The position numbers and the translations under genes were made by a program. The notes under the pieces are model-generated. The model was not told where the DNA came from, made no database searches, and saw only the letters and a list, made by a program, of their open reading frames with translations. From DASWOJ01 sp036398775 (GTDB taxonomy: Bacteria > Pseudomonadota > Alphaproteobacteria > Acetobacterales > Acetobacteraceae), in the NCBI GenBank assembly GCA_036398775.1, contig DASWOJ010000189.1, forward strand, positions 1-5,185: a stretch of DNA of 5,185 nt, in the 5' to 3' direction. Each line of letters starts with the position of its first letter. Within the stretch, counting starts at the first letter, position 1. Below, piece by piece: positions 1 to 5,185 of the stretch.

Positions 1-85
1 CGGTCACACCCAGCCGCGCCTCCTGCATCCGGAACAAAACCCGACGCTCATCAAGCGTGAGGTGTTGGAAGCCGCGTGCTGCCAT
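1..85 (-). CDS. IS30-family transposase, N-terminal fragment (runs off window)
   Basis: The first 28 residues are visible, beginning MAARGFQHLTLDERR and continuing to LFRMQEARLGVT. The pattern L-T-x-(D/E)-E-R-R followed by an amphipathic helix is the start of the N-terminal helix-turn-helix that IS30-family transposases use to bind their terminal repeats. The DDE catalytic core lies outside the window. ATG 85 is chosen because AGGAG at 92-96 (minus strand) sits six bases upstream. An in-frame ATG at 91 directly abuts that site and is less likely. The frame upstream of the start is open all the way back to the hyuA ATG at 244, so the protein could also be made as a hyuA-transposase fusion. Family assignment rests on the N-terminal motif only. 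Confidence 0.75.
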   Translation of the reverse strand, partial: MAARGFQHLTLDERRVLFRMQEARLGVT

Positions 86-148
86 GATCATCTCCTGATG
101 CCAACATGCTGAGAAGGCAAGGTTGTCGCAGTTCAGGATAGGATGCAC
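1..148 (-). mobile_element. IS30-family insertion sequence, transposase-proximal end (partial)
   Basis: This is the terminal part of an insertion sequence that continues beyond position 1. The inner limit is placed at about 148, where the minus-strand frame stops matching the HyuA family after codon 32. About 63 bases then lead to a transposase start with its own ribosome binding site. GC content is about 59% by hand count over 1-150, against well above 70% in the transporter genes, which fits foreign DNA. The terminal inverted repeat should lie at the outer end, roughly 115-148, and includes the stretch TGAACTGCGACAACC on the minus strand. I cannot confirm the repeat or the short target duplication because the other end is outside the window. 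The boundary is uncertain by several bases. Confidence 0.72.
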
Positions 149-244
149 CGAGACCTTCCACACCTCGATGGCGCCGCTGCCCTCCTCGAACAGGCAAACG
201 TCGGTGAAGGTGCCGCCTGAGTCCACGCCTACACGCCACGCCAT
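149..244 (-). pseudogene. hyuA: hyuA-type hydantoinase/5-oxoprolinase subunit A, 5' fragment cut by IS30 insertion
   Basis: The minus-strand frame from ATG 244 encodes 32 residues starting MAWRVGVDSGGTFTDV and ending IEVWKVS. The GVDSGGTFTDV segment is the nucleotide-binding motif that opens the N-terminal domain of HyuA, N-methylhydantoinase A, acetone carboxylase beta and 5-oxoprolinase proteins. These are cytoplasmic, ATP-dependent amide-ring hydrolases or related carboxylases of roughly 650-700 residues (family knowledge). GGAG at 255-258 (minus strand) lies ten bases before the ATG. After S32 (codon 149-151) the family pattern, usually a Thr-Pro-Asp-Asp-Pro-like stretch, is lost and IS30 sequence follows without a stop codon. 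Only about 5% of the gene remains here. The rest may survive beyond the insertion. The gene is divergent from the GntR regulator. The exact enzyme subtype and substrate cannot be decided from this fragment. Confidence 0.8.
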
Positions 245-338
245 AGCGCCACTGCTCCAGCCTGCACCCGGTTCGGGGCGCCGTGATCCGATGCTGCGCC
301 GGGGCCTGCTGGAGTTAGCCCTCGACCCCGGCAGGTCA

Positions 339-361
339 TTACGTACACATGGTGTATGCAA
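339..361. promoter_or_regulatory. Candidate operator for the GntR-family regulator (imperfect palindrome)
   Basis: The left half TTACGTACAC (339-348) and the right half GTGTATGCAA (352-361) flank a central ATG. Eight of ten positions are complementary, including an unbroken inner TACAC/GTGTA. FCD-type GntR regulators bind palindromes of this size and generally repress their own or a neighbouring promoter (family knowledge). The site is 94 bp upstream of the hyuA start and 54 bp upstream of the preferred gntR start, in the right place to control both divergent genes. It is the clearest dyad in the 245-415 spacer. I saw no second copy of TACAC/GTGTA in the gap before the transporter genes. I found no convincing -35/-10 pair in this spacer. 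Confidence 0.55.
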
Positions 362-415
362 CGCAAATCTTCTGTTTCCGCTGAGACAGGCCATCCTGCC
401 GGCGAGGACGTCGGG

Positions 416-1096
416 ATGGAGGGGGTCCAAGCCGCCCCGGGTGGCGCCCCGCTGCCGCGCCGGCCGGCGCGCGACCTCGTTTACGACTACGTCCGGCAGG
501 GCATCCTGCATGGCCGCCTGGCGGCAGGGACGTTCCTGGAGGAGGAGCAGGTGTCCGCGGCCGTCGGGGTTTCGCGCACGCCGGTGCGGGAAGCGTTCCA
601 GCAGTTGCAGGGGGAGCGGCTGCTCGATCTGCTGCCGCGCCGGGGCGCGATGGTGCGGCTGGTGACGGCGCAGGAACTGCTGGAAGTCCTTGAAACCCGG
701 CTGATGATCGAGACGCACGCGGTGCGGACGCTCTGCCGTGGCCGGGCGCCGCTGCCGGACGGGATGCGGGCGGCCCTGGCGCGGATGCAGCAGCAGCGGG
801 ATGGCGGCATTCCGACCCACGTCCAGCTCAACACAGCCTTCCATGCGGCGCTTGTGGAGGCCGCGGGCAATGGCGTCATCACCGGGCTGTACCGGTCCAT
901 CACGTTCCAGCAGGAGCGCGTCGCCATGACGGCCGTCAGCATCGGGCCGGGCCGGCGGAAGGTCATACTTCTTGAGCACGAGCAGTTGGCGGCGGCGCTG
1001 GCGGTGCATGACGAGGCTGCGGCCATCGCCATCCTGGGCAGGCATCTCGGACCCGTTCAGGACATCCTCGCCCAACTGCCGGAGCGCCAGCGATAG
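416..1096 (+). CDS. GntR-family transcriptional regulator, FadR subfamily with FCD ligand domain
   Basis: This is a 226-residue one-component DNA-binding regulator. Residues about 17-83 form the winged helix-turn-helix, with the typical run L-x(3)-Y-x(2)-V-R-x-G-I-L-x-G-R-L-x-A-G, then VSRTPVREAFQQL as the recognition helix region and RRGAMVRLV as the wing. Residues about 87-213 match the all-helical FCD domain. Three likely metal-binding histidines are present at H143, H188 and H210; the usual first ligand Asp is Asn at N139. Length is normal for the family. ATG 416 is chosen because GAGGA (404-408) lies seven bases upstream. The alternative ATG 356 would add 20 residues but has no ribosome binding site and lies inside the palindrome at 339-361. 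It is divergent from hyuA and upstream of the transporter genes, so it is probably their local metabolite-responsive repressor (inference). Confidence 0.9.
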   Translation: MEGVQAAPGGAPLPRRPARDLVYDYVRQGILHGRLAAGTFLEEEQVSAAVGVSRTPVREAFQQLQGERLLDLLPRRGAMVRLVTAQELLEVLETRLMIETHAVRTLCRGRAPLPDGMRAALARMQQQRDGGIPTHVQLNTAFHAALVEAAGNGVITGLYRSITFQQERVAMTAVSIGPGRRKVILLEHEQLAAALAVHDEAAAIAILGRHLGPVQDILAQLPERQR

Positions 1097-1114
1097 GTAG
1101 CGGTGAGGGCATGC

Positions 1115-1132
1115 CCGGCTTCAGCCTGCCGG
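1115..1132 (+). terminator. Weak terminator-like hairpin after gntR
   Basis: CCGGC (1115-1119) and GCCGG (1128-1132) can pair around an 8-base loop. TTCATT follows directly, but there is no real run of T. It begins 18 bases after the gntR stop. The stem is short and the tail poor, so it may only attenuate read-through, or mean nothing in DNA of this GC content. An alternative inner pairing GGC-TTCA-GCC competes with it. Confidence 0.25.
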
Positions 1133-1169
1133 TTCATTCGATATCCCCTGCAAGCCGCTGCATATTCCG

Positions 1170-1198
1170 TTGACCCAACTCGGGGATTGCTGCTCAAT
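1170..1198 (+). promoter_or_regulatory. Weak sigma-70-like promoter candidate for the transporter operon
   Basis: TTGACC (1170-1175) is a good -35 match, five of six bases. Seventeen bases later lies CTCAAT (1193-1198), which matches the -10 consensus at only three of six positions. It is the best pair I could find in the 153-bp gap before the binding-protein gene, about 50 bp upstream of its start codon. The gap holds no convincing gene; a nominal open frame from GTG 1103 is an upstream extension of the binding-protein frame and lacks coding character. Confidence 0.3.
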
Positions 1199-1235
1199 CG
1201 TTGCAAAGGCTTGCGCGGAACCGCGTGGGCATCGG

Positions 1236-1244
1236 GGAGGGTGA
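1236..1244 (+). promoter_or_regulatory. Ribosome binding site of the binding-protein gene
   Basis: GGAGGGTGA is a near-perfect Shine-Dalgarno sequence. Its GGAGG core (1236-1240) ends nine bases before ATG 1250. It decides the start codon, because the in-frame GTG at 1103 would add 49 residues ahead of the signal peptide, and the in-frame GTG at 1241 overlaps the site itself. Confidence 0.7.
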
Positions 1245-1249
1245 TACGG

Positions 1250-2425
1250 ATGCAGATGCGTCGCCGCGGACTGCTGGCAGGGGCAGCGGTTGCAGGACTG
1301 GTGCGTCCTGCGCTGGCGCAAGCGCCGGGTCCCATCCGGATTGGCTGGCTGGCCTCCTTGACGGGCGCGTCCAGCGCGCCGGCGATCGGCTTCGACCGTG
1401 GCGTCCAGTATGCCGCCGCCGCCATCAACGCCGCCGGCGGCGTGCGCGGCCGCAAGATCGAGGTCGTCACCCGCGACACCCAGGGCGATCCCACCAAGGC
1501 CGTCAACGCCGTGCAGGACCTGATCAGCCGGGCCAAGGTGGACGCGGTCTGGGGACCCACCAACTCCGGCGAAAGCCTGGCCGTCACCCCGATCATGGCG
1601 CGGGCGCGGATGCCCAACCTGCACCCTTGCGTGGTGGACAGCCTGATTGACCCGGCCAAATACCCCAACGCCTACCGCATCGCGCCCTCCAACGGCCAAT
1701 GGGATGACGCCGTGCGCGCCTACACCCTCAAGACGCTGGGCCTGAAGCAGGTGGCGGTGTTCGGGGACACCACGGGATACGGCACCACGGCCGTTGCCGC
1801 CTCGGCTGCCGCCTTCATCAGGGACGGCGGCACCGTCAGCTACCAGGCGCAGATCGACGCCAACCAGCCGGACGTGACGCCCGACATGCTGCGGGCACGG
1901 GACGCCGGGGCCAAGGCGGTCGTCATATGGACCGTGGCGGTCGGCCTGATCTCCCGCGTGCTGAATGCGCGGGCCGCCCTGGGCTGGGACGTGCCGGTCG
2001 TCGGGCACCCCTCGCTGGGCGCCGGAGAGGTCCGCGGCCTGCTGGAACATCCGGCCAATTGGGACAAGGTTTATGCAGTCGGCTACCGCTCATGCTCCTT
2101 CGACGAGGCCGGCAAGCTGCCGCCGCGGTCGGAAACCTTCGTGGCGGACCTGGGCAAGGCCGGGGTGAAGCTGGACGACACGCTGCTGTGGTGGGTCGCT
2201 GCCGGCCATGACGCCGTTCACCTGATCGCCTCCGCCATCGAGGCGACGGGATCAACCGCGTCGGCGGACATCATCGGCAACTGGAACGGCATCCAGACCT
2301 ATCCCGGCGTGTTCGGCGACTACAGCTTCAGCCCAACCCAACACAATGGCTACCCGGAGGACGGCGTGGTGATGAGCCGGGCGAACTCGCAGCGCAGCGG
2401 GGCCTTCACGCTGGCGCCGGCCTAG
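1250..2425 (+). CDS. Periplasmic substrate-binding protein of a branched-chain amino acid/amide-type ABC transporter
   Basis: This 391-residue protein captures the ligand in the periplasm and delivers it to the membrane permeases. Residues 1-23 form a signal peptide: an MRRRGLLAG start, a hydrophobic stretch AGAAVAGLV, and a likely cleavage after ALA (A23/Q24). The RRR-G-LL arrangement resembles a Tat signal. The mature part begins PIRIGWLASLTG and contains GVQYAAAAINAAGGVRGRKI, the usual first-lobe pattern of the Leu/Ile/Val-binding family (Peripla_BP_6). The motif WGPTNSGES (101-109) lies where these proteins contact the amino or carboxylate end of the ligand. Length is typical of Liv/urea/amide-binding homologues. 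The gene is the first of a four-gene operon and ends 3 bp before livH. Such proteins bind amino acids, ureas, amides, aromatic acids and other small acids, so the ligand is not predictable. The neighbouring hyuA hints at a hydantoin- or oxoproline-like compound (inference). Confidence 0.9.
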   Translation: MQMRRRGLLAGAAVAGLVRPALAQAPGPIRIGWLASLTGASSAPAIGFDRGVQYAAAAINAAGGVRGRKIEVVTRDTQGDPTKAVNAVQDLISRAKVDAVWGPTNSGESLAVTPIMARARMPNLHPCVVDSLIDPAKYPNAYRIAPSNGQWDDAVRAYTLKTLGLKQVAVFGDTTGYGTTAVAASAAAFIRDGGTVSYQAQIDANQPDVTPDMLRARDAGAKAVVIWTVAVGLISRVLNARAALGWDVPVVGHPSLGAGEVRGLLEHPANWDKVYAVGYRSCSFDEAGKLPPRSETFVADLGKAGVKLDDTLLWWVAAGHDAVHLIASAIEATGSTASADIIGNWNGIQTYPGVFGDYSFSPTQHNGYPEDGVVMSRANSQRSGAFTLAPA

Positions 2426-2428
2426 CGG

Positions 2429-3286
2429 GTGCTCGGCTCCATCCTCGTCACCGGCATCGCGCTCGGCTCGGTCTATGCGCTGATTGGGGTGACCTACAAC
2501 GTGATGTTCTCGGCCTCCCGGGTGATGAGCTTCACGGCGGGGCAGATGGGCATGATCGGCGGGGTGCTGGGGGCGCTGTTCATCGCGCGGCTGGGCGTGC
2601 CGGTGCCGCTGGGACTGCTGGCGACGCTGGTTGCCTGTGCCGGGTTCGGCGTGGTGACGGAGTTCGTCGCCGTGCGCCCGGTGCTCGCGAGCCTCGACAA
2701 GCACCTGTATGTGCTGTCCACCTTGGCGATTGCGCTGCTGGCGCAGCAGTCGGTGGCGCTCTGGTGGAGCACGGAGCCGCAGCCCTTCCCGCGGCTGCTC
2801 GGCGCCGCACCCTTCGGCATTGACGAGCGGTTCTGGCTGCCGCCCTTGGCCTGCGCCCTGGTGGTGGGCGGCCTGGAGTGGATGTATCGCCGCACCCTGA
2901 TCGGCCGCGCCTTCCTGGCGATTGCCGAGGACGGGTTCGCCGCCCGCGCCCTGGGCCTGCCGGAGGTGCGGCTGCGCGTGCTGTCCTATGCGCTTGCGGG
3001 CGCGGTGGCGGGTCTGGCGGGCTTCGCGGGCGGCGGGATGCTGCTGGCATTCTTCGCCAACGGGCCGATGCTGAACTTCTACGGCTTCGTGCCGGTGGCG
3101 CTAGGGGGCTTAGGCAACAACCGCGGCGCGGTGGCGGGCGGGCTGTTGCTGGGGCTGTTCCAGCAGGCCGCCAACTTCGCCGTGGGTGGGGTGTTCGCGT
3201 CCGTCGCGGTGTTCAGCGTGTTCATCGCCGTGCTGCTGCTGGCGCCGCAGGGATTGTTCGGCGGCCCGGCGGCCCGGCGGGTGTGA
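2429..3286 (+). CDS. livH: LivH-type inner-membrane permease of the HAAT-family ABC transporter
   Basis: This 285-residue integral membrane protein is one of the two permease halves. It opens with MLGSILVTGIALGSVYALIG, the standard first helix of LivH, which supports GTG 2429 although there is no clear ribosome binding site. The start lies 3 bases after the stop of the binding protein, so translation is probably coupled. Further family marks are EFVAVRPV (78-85), the cytoplasmic coupling loop RRTLIGRAFLAIAEDGFAARALGL (within 154-177), LGGLGNNRGAVAGGLLLG (225-242) and the tail LAPQGLFGG (271-279). Hydrophobic segments fill most of the length, as expected for about eight membrane spans. The last codons are built on an 8-bp tandem repeat, and the stop TGA shares one base with the next start codon (TGATG). 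Confidence 0.92.
   Translation: MLGSILVTGIALGSVYALIGVTYNVMFSASRVMSFTAGQMGMIGGVLGALFIARLGVPVPLGLLATLVACAGFGVVTEFVAVRPVLASLDKHLYVLSTLAIALLAQQSVALWWSTEPQPFPRLLGAAPFGIDERFWLPPLACALVVGGLEWMYRRTLIGRAFLAIAEDGFAARALGLPEVRLRVLSYALAGAVAGLAGFAGGGMLLAFFANGPMLNFYGFVPVALGGLGNNRGAVAGGLLLGLFQQAANFAVGGVFASVAVFSVFIAVLLLAPQGLFGGPAARRV
3260..3280 (+). repeat. 8-bp tandem repeat (GGCGGCCC, 2.6 copies) at the livH end
   Basis: GGCGGCCC occurs at 3260-3267 and 3268-3275, followed by a partial copy GGCGG at 3276-3280. It encodes part of the LivH tail, GGPAARR, and ends only five bases before the livM-livG start codon. Eight is not a multiple of three, so any change in copy number would shift the LivH reading frame. 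In DNA this rich in G and C, such a short repeat can also arise by chance. Confidence 0.6.
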
Positions 3287-5079
3287 TGGACGGGCTGGCC
3301 GCCGCCGTCCCGGTCCGCACCGCGCCGCGCTGGGGCGCCGCCGTGCCGTATGTGCTGGTGCTGGCTGCCTGTGCGGCGGTGCCGTTCCTGGGTGGGGATT
3401 ACTGGACCAGCATCGCCACCCGTTGCGCCGTTTACTGGGTGCTGGTGGCCGGGCTGAACCTGGTGGTGGGTTTCGCCGGGCAGCTTGCCATCGGCTATGT
3501 ATCCCTGCTGACGTTGGGCGCCTACACCGCCAGCGCCTTGGCGGAGAAGCTGGGCGTCCCGGTCCTGCCGGCGCTGGCGGCGGCGGGGCTGATGGGGGCT
3601 GCGGGCGGGGTGCTGGTCGGCTTGCCGGCGCTGCGGCTGCGGACCTTCTACTTCGCCATGAGCACATTGGGCTTCGCCACCATCGTGACGCAGGTGGCGC
3701 TGGCCTGGACCGGCGTGACCGGCGGCGGCGTCGGCCTGCCCGGCCCGGCGATGCCCGCGCCATTCGACACCACGCCGGGCCTGTATGCCGCCTGCCTGGG
3801 CGTCGCCGTGCTGGTGACGTGGCTGAGCGCCAATGCCGGGTTCAGCCGGTTCGGCCGCGGCCTGGTGGCGCTGCGGGACGCGGAGGTCGCGGCGGAGGCA
3901 TGCGGCGTGGCCAAGCGGCCGCTGCTGCTGTCGGTGTTCCTGTTCAGCGGCGCTTGCGCCGGGGTGGCGGGTGCGCTGTTCGCCACGCTGCAAAGCTACA
4001 TCACGCCAGACGCCTTCACCTTCGACCTGTCGGTGCTGTTCTTCACCGCCGTGCTGATCGGCGGGCGCGGCGCCATACTTGGGCCGTTGCTGGCGACGGT
4101 GCTGCTGACGGTGTTGCCGGAACTGGCGGCGCCGCTCGTTGCCTGGTCCACCTTCCTGTATGCGGCGCTGCTGCTGGGCATCGTGCTGCTGGCGCCCGGC
4201 GGCATCTCGGAGCTGCTGGACCGCGCCAGCCGGCGGCCACTGCACACCGACCGGCAGGTGGTGCCGCGGGCGGCGCTGCTGCCAGGCCTGCTGCAGGGCC
4301 ACGCCGCTGCCCTCAAGAACACGGCGCCGGATTTGGTGCTGACGGGGGTGGAGTTGGCCTTCGGCGCGGTGCGCGCCATTGATGGGCTGAGCCTGCGCCT
4401 GGCACCCGGCGAGGTGCACGGCCTGATCGGCCCCAACGGCAGCGGCAAAACCACGACCCTGAACGCCATCAGCGGCTTCGTCCGGCCGCAGCAGGGGCAG
4501 GTCACCGTGGCCGGGCAGGTCCTGCAGCCCGGCGCCACCGCCAGCCGGGCGGCCGCCGGCATCGCCCGCACGTTCCAGACGCCGCGCGTGGCCGGGGAGG
4601 CGAGCGTGCTGGACAACGTGATGCTGGGTGGCACCTGCACCGGCCGCGCTACCTTTGGGGAGGTGCTGCTGCGCCTGCCGCGGGCCCGGCGGGAGGAGCG
4701 CGGCCTGCGGGACCGCGCCGTGCTCGCCCTGCGTGCCGTCGGGCTGGAGCGGCTGGCGGCGGTCCGCGCCGACCGTTTGCAGCACAGCGAGCTGCGCTTC
4801 GTGGAGATTGCCCGCGCCCTGATGGCAGCCCCGGCCTTCCTGCTGCTGGACGAGCCGGCGGCCGGGCTGTCCGTTGACGAGATCACCCGGCTGGGCGAGC
4901 TGGTCCGCGCCGTCGCCGCGGCCGGGACGGGCGTGCTGCTGGTGGAACATCACGCCGACCTGATCTTCGCCGTGTGCGACCGGGTGACGGTGCTGAACCT
5001 CGGCAGCATCCTGGCCGCCGGCACGCCGGCGGAGATCCGCGCCCATCGCGAGGTCGTGGAGGCTTACCTTGGCGCTTGA
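3286..5079 (+). CDS. livM-livG: LivM-LivG fusion: permease and ATP-binding protein in one chain
   Basis: This 597-residue protein joins the second permease half to one ATPase of the importer. Residues 1 to about 312 are LivM: NLVVGFAGQLAIG (58-70), GLPALRLRTFYFAMSTLGFA (112-131), GGGVGLPG (147-154), coupling loop GRGLVALRDAEVAAEACGV (190-208) and GGRGAILGP (259-267). A linker of about 35 residues rich in R, P, L and A follows. Residues about 350-597 are the LivG-type ATPase: Walker A GPNGSGKT (382-389, K388), Q-loop Q431, Walker B LLLDEP (D522, E523) and H-loop H555. The signature motif is unusual: LQHSE (498-502), where the family has LSxGQ-like sequence, although the following R504 and EIARAL are intact. 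ATG 3286 overlaps the livH stop by one base. The frame is open further upstream, but that part overlaps livH and is not coding. Such fusions are known among HAAT transporters. Confidence 0.93.
   Translation: MDGLAAAVPVRTAPRWGAAVPYVLVLAACAAVPFLGGDYWTSIATRCAVYWVLVAGLNLVVGFAGQLAIGYVSLLTLGAYTASALAEKLGVPVLPALAAAGLMGAAGGVLVGLPALRLRTFYFAMSTLGFATIVTQVALAWTGVTGGGVGLPGPAMPAPFDTTPGLYAACLGVAVLVTWLSANAGFSRFGRGLVALRDAEVAAEACGVAKRPLLLSVFLFSGACAGVAGALFATLQSYITPDAFTFDLSVLFFTAVLIGGRGAILGPLLATVLLTVLPELAAPLVAWSTFLYAALLLGIVLLAPGGISELLDRASRRPLHTDRQVVPRAALLPGLLQGHAAALKNTAPDLVLTGVELAFGAVRAIDGLSLRLAPGEVHGLIGPNGSGKTTTLNAISGFVRPQQGQVTVAGQVLQPGATASRAAAGIARTFQTPRVAGEASVLDNVMLGGTCTGRATFGEVLLRLPRARREERGLRDRAVLALRAVGLERLAAVRADRLQHSELRFVEIARALMAAPAFLLLDEPAAGLSVDEITRLGELVRAVAAAGTGVLLVEHHADLIFAVCDRVTVLNLGSILAAGTPAEIRAHREVVEAYLGA
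5057..5062 (+). promoter_or_regulatory. Ribosome binding site fixing a TTG start for livF
   Basis: TGGAGG lies six bases before TTG 5069, ideal spacing, inside the last codons of the livM-livG gene. No ATG or GTG start with comparable spacing is present in the livF frame, so the rare TTG start is well supported. Confidence 0.65.
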
Positions 5080-5185
5080 CCCGCTGCTGGACGTCCAGGG
5101 GCTGCACGCGGGTTACGGCAAGGTCGGAGTGCTGCACGGCATAGACCTGCAAGTCGCGCCGGGAGAAATCCTCGCGCTGCTGGGG
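5069..5185 (+). CDS. livF: LivF-type ATP-binding protein, N-terminal fragment (runs off window)
   Basis: The first 39 residues are visible. They read LLDVQGLHAGYGKVGVLHGI and then DLQVAPGEILALLG, the canonical opening of LivF: a beta strand, the A-loop aromatic Y16 in HAGYG that stacks on ATP adenine, and the strand leading into Walker A, which is cut off at its first Gly. This is the second ATPase of the importer and should pair with the ATPase half of the LivM-LivG fusion. The TTG start at 5069 overlaps the previous gene by 11 bases and has a strong ribosome binding site. LivF proteins are normally about 235 residues, so about five sixths of the gene lies beyond the window. What follows downstream, for example hyuB or an amidase, cannot be seen. 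Confidence 0.9.
   Translation, partial: MALDPLLDVQGLHAGYGKVGVLHGIDLQVAPGEILALLG

Noticed and set aside
123..665. 180-codon plus-strand open frame across the hyuA fragment, spacer and start of gntR
   Set aside because: It is antisense to the HyuA and IS30 reading frame and out of phase with the winged-helix domain. No family pattern is visible.
1203..1214. GCAA-AGGC-TTGC dyad upstream of the binding-protein gene as a second operator
   Set aside because: The arms are only four bases long and do not resemble the TACAC/GTGTA palindrome. This is within chance expectation.
1121..2050. 309-codon minus-strand open frame opposite the binding-protein gene
   Set aside because: It is a shadow of the strong Peripla_BP_6 coding sequence, with low-complexity Gly/His/Arg/Ala content and no motif.
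2878..3285. Upstream extension of the LivM-LivG frame from an earlier ATG
   Set aside because: These codons overlap livH and give Arg/Gly-rich sequence without membrane segments. The LivM family start fits ATG 3286 at the TGATG overlap.
3186..4382. 398-codon plus-strand open frame overlapping livH and livM-livG in another phase
   Set aside because: The product is low-complexity Arg/Gly/Ala-rich sequence with no domain, and the same DNA encodes clear LivH and LivM motifs in their own frames.
3079..5046. 655-codon open frame on the minus strand opposite livH, livM-livG
   Set aside because: It lies opposite well-matched transporter genes. Its product is rich in Gln, Arg, Ala, Gly and His with no recognisable domain. 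This is the usual antisense shadow of GC-rich codons.
1..5185. CRISPR array, tRNA, rRNA, riboswitch or phage genes
   Set aside because: No spaced direct repeats, cloverleaf, rRNA-like sequence or phage functions were seen. The genes account for nearly all of the window.

Overview
The window is GC-rich (about 75% or more in stretches counted by hand inside the transporter genes). Codons end mostly in G/C, and long spurious open frames are common on both strands. Base composition and gene content suggest an alphaproteobacterium, perhaps of the Acetobacteraceae/Rhodospirillales type. This is inference; there is no rRNA or other taxonomic marker in the window.

Left edge, minus strand (1-244). 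The first 32 codons of a hydantoinase A/5-oxoprolinase-type gene (hyuA) start at 244. At about position 148 the hyuA-like sequence stops and the end of an IS30-family insertion sequence begins. Its transposase starts at 85 and runs off the window. The reading frame stays open across the junction, so hyuA is truncated and fused in frame to the transposase leader. The inserted DNA is visibly less GC-rich (about 59% by hand count).

Divergent control region and regulator (245-1096). A 23-bp imperfect palindrome at 339-361 lies between hyuA and a GntR-family (FadR-type, FCD-domain) regulator. The regulator is best started at 416, where there is a good ribosome binding site, rather than at the upstream ATG at 356, which lies inside the palindrome. 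A 153-bp gap (1097-1249) follows, with only a weak terminator-like hairpin and a weak promoter candidate.

Transporter operon, plus strand (1250-5185). Four tightly packed genes encode a branched-chain amino acid/amide-type (HAAT family) ABC importer: a periplasmic binding protein with a Tat-like signal (1250-2425), a LivH permease (2429-3286), a single-chain LivM-LivG fusion of permease and ATPase (3286-5079), and the start of the second ATPase, LivF (from TTG 5069 to the window edge). The junctions are a 3-nt gap, a 1-nt overlap and an 11-nt overlap, consistent with translational coupling.

Taken together, the locus looks like a substrate-inducible uptake and catabolism unit. The GntR regulator would sense a metabolite, the Liv-type importer would bring in a small amide, hydantoin, oxoproline or amino-acid-like compound, and HyuA would have helped hydrolyse it before the IS30 insertion broke the gene. 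The substrate cannot be read from the sequence. No wholly novel system is evident. The points most worth checking are the in-frame IS30/hyuA junction, the palindrome, the divergent ABC signature motif in the LivM-LivG fusion, and an 8-bp tandem repeat at the livH/livMG junction.
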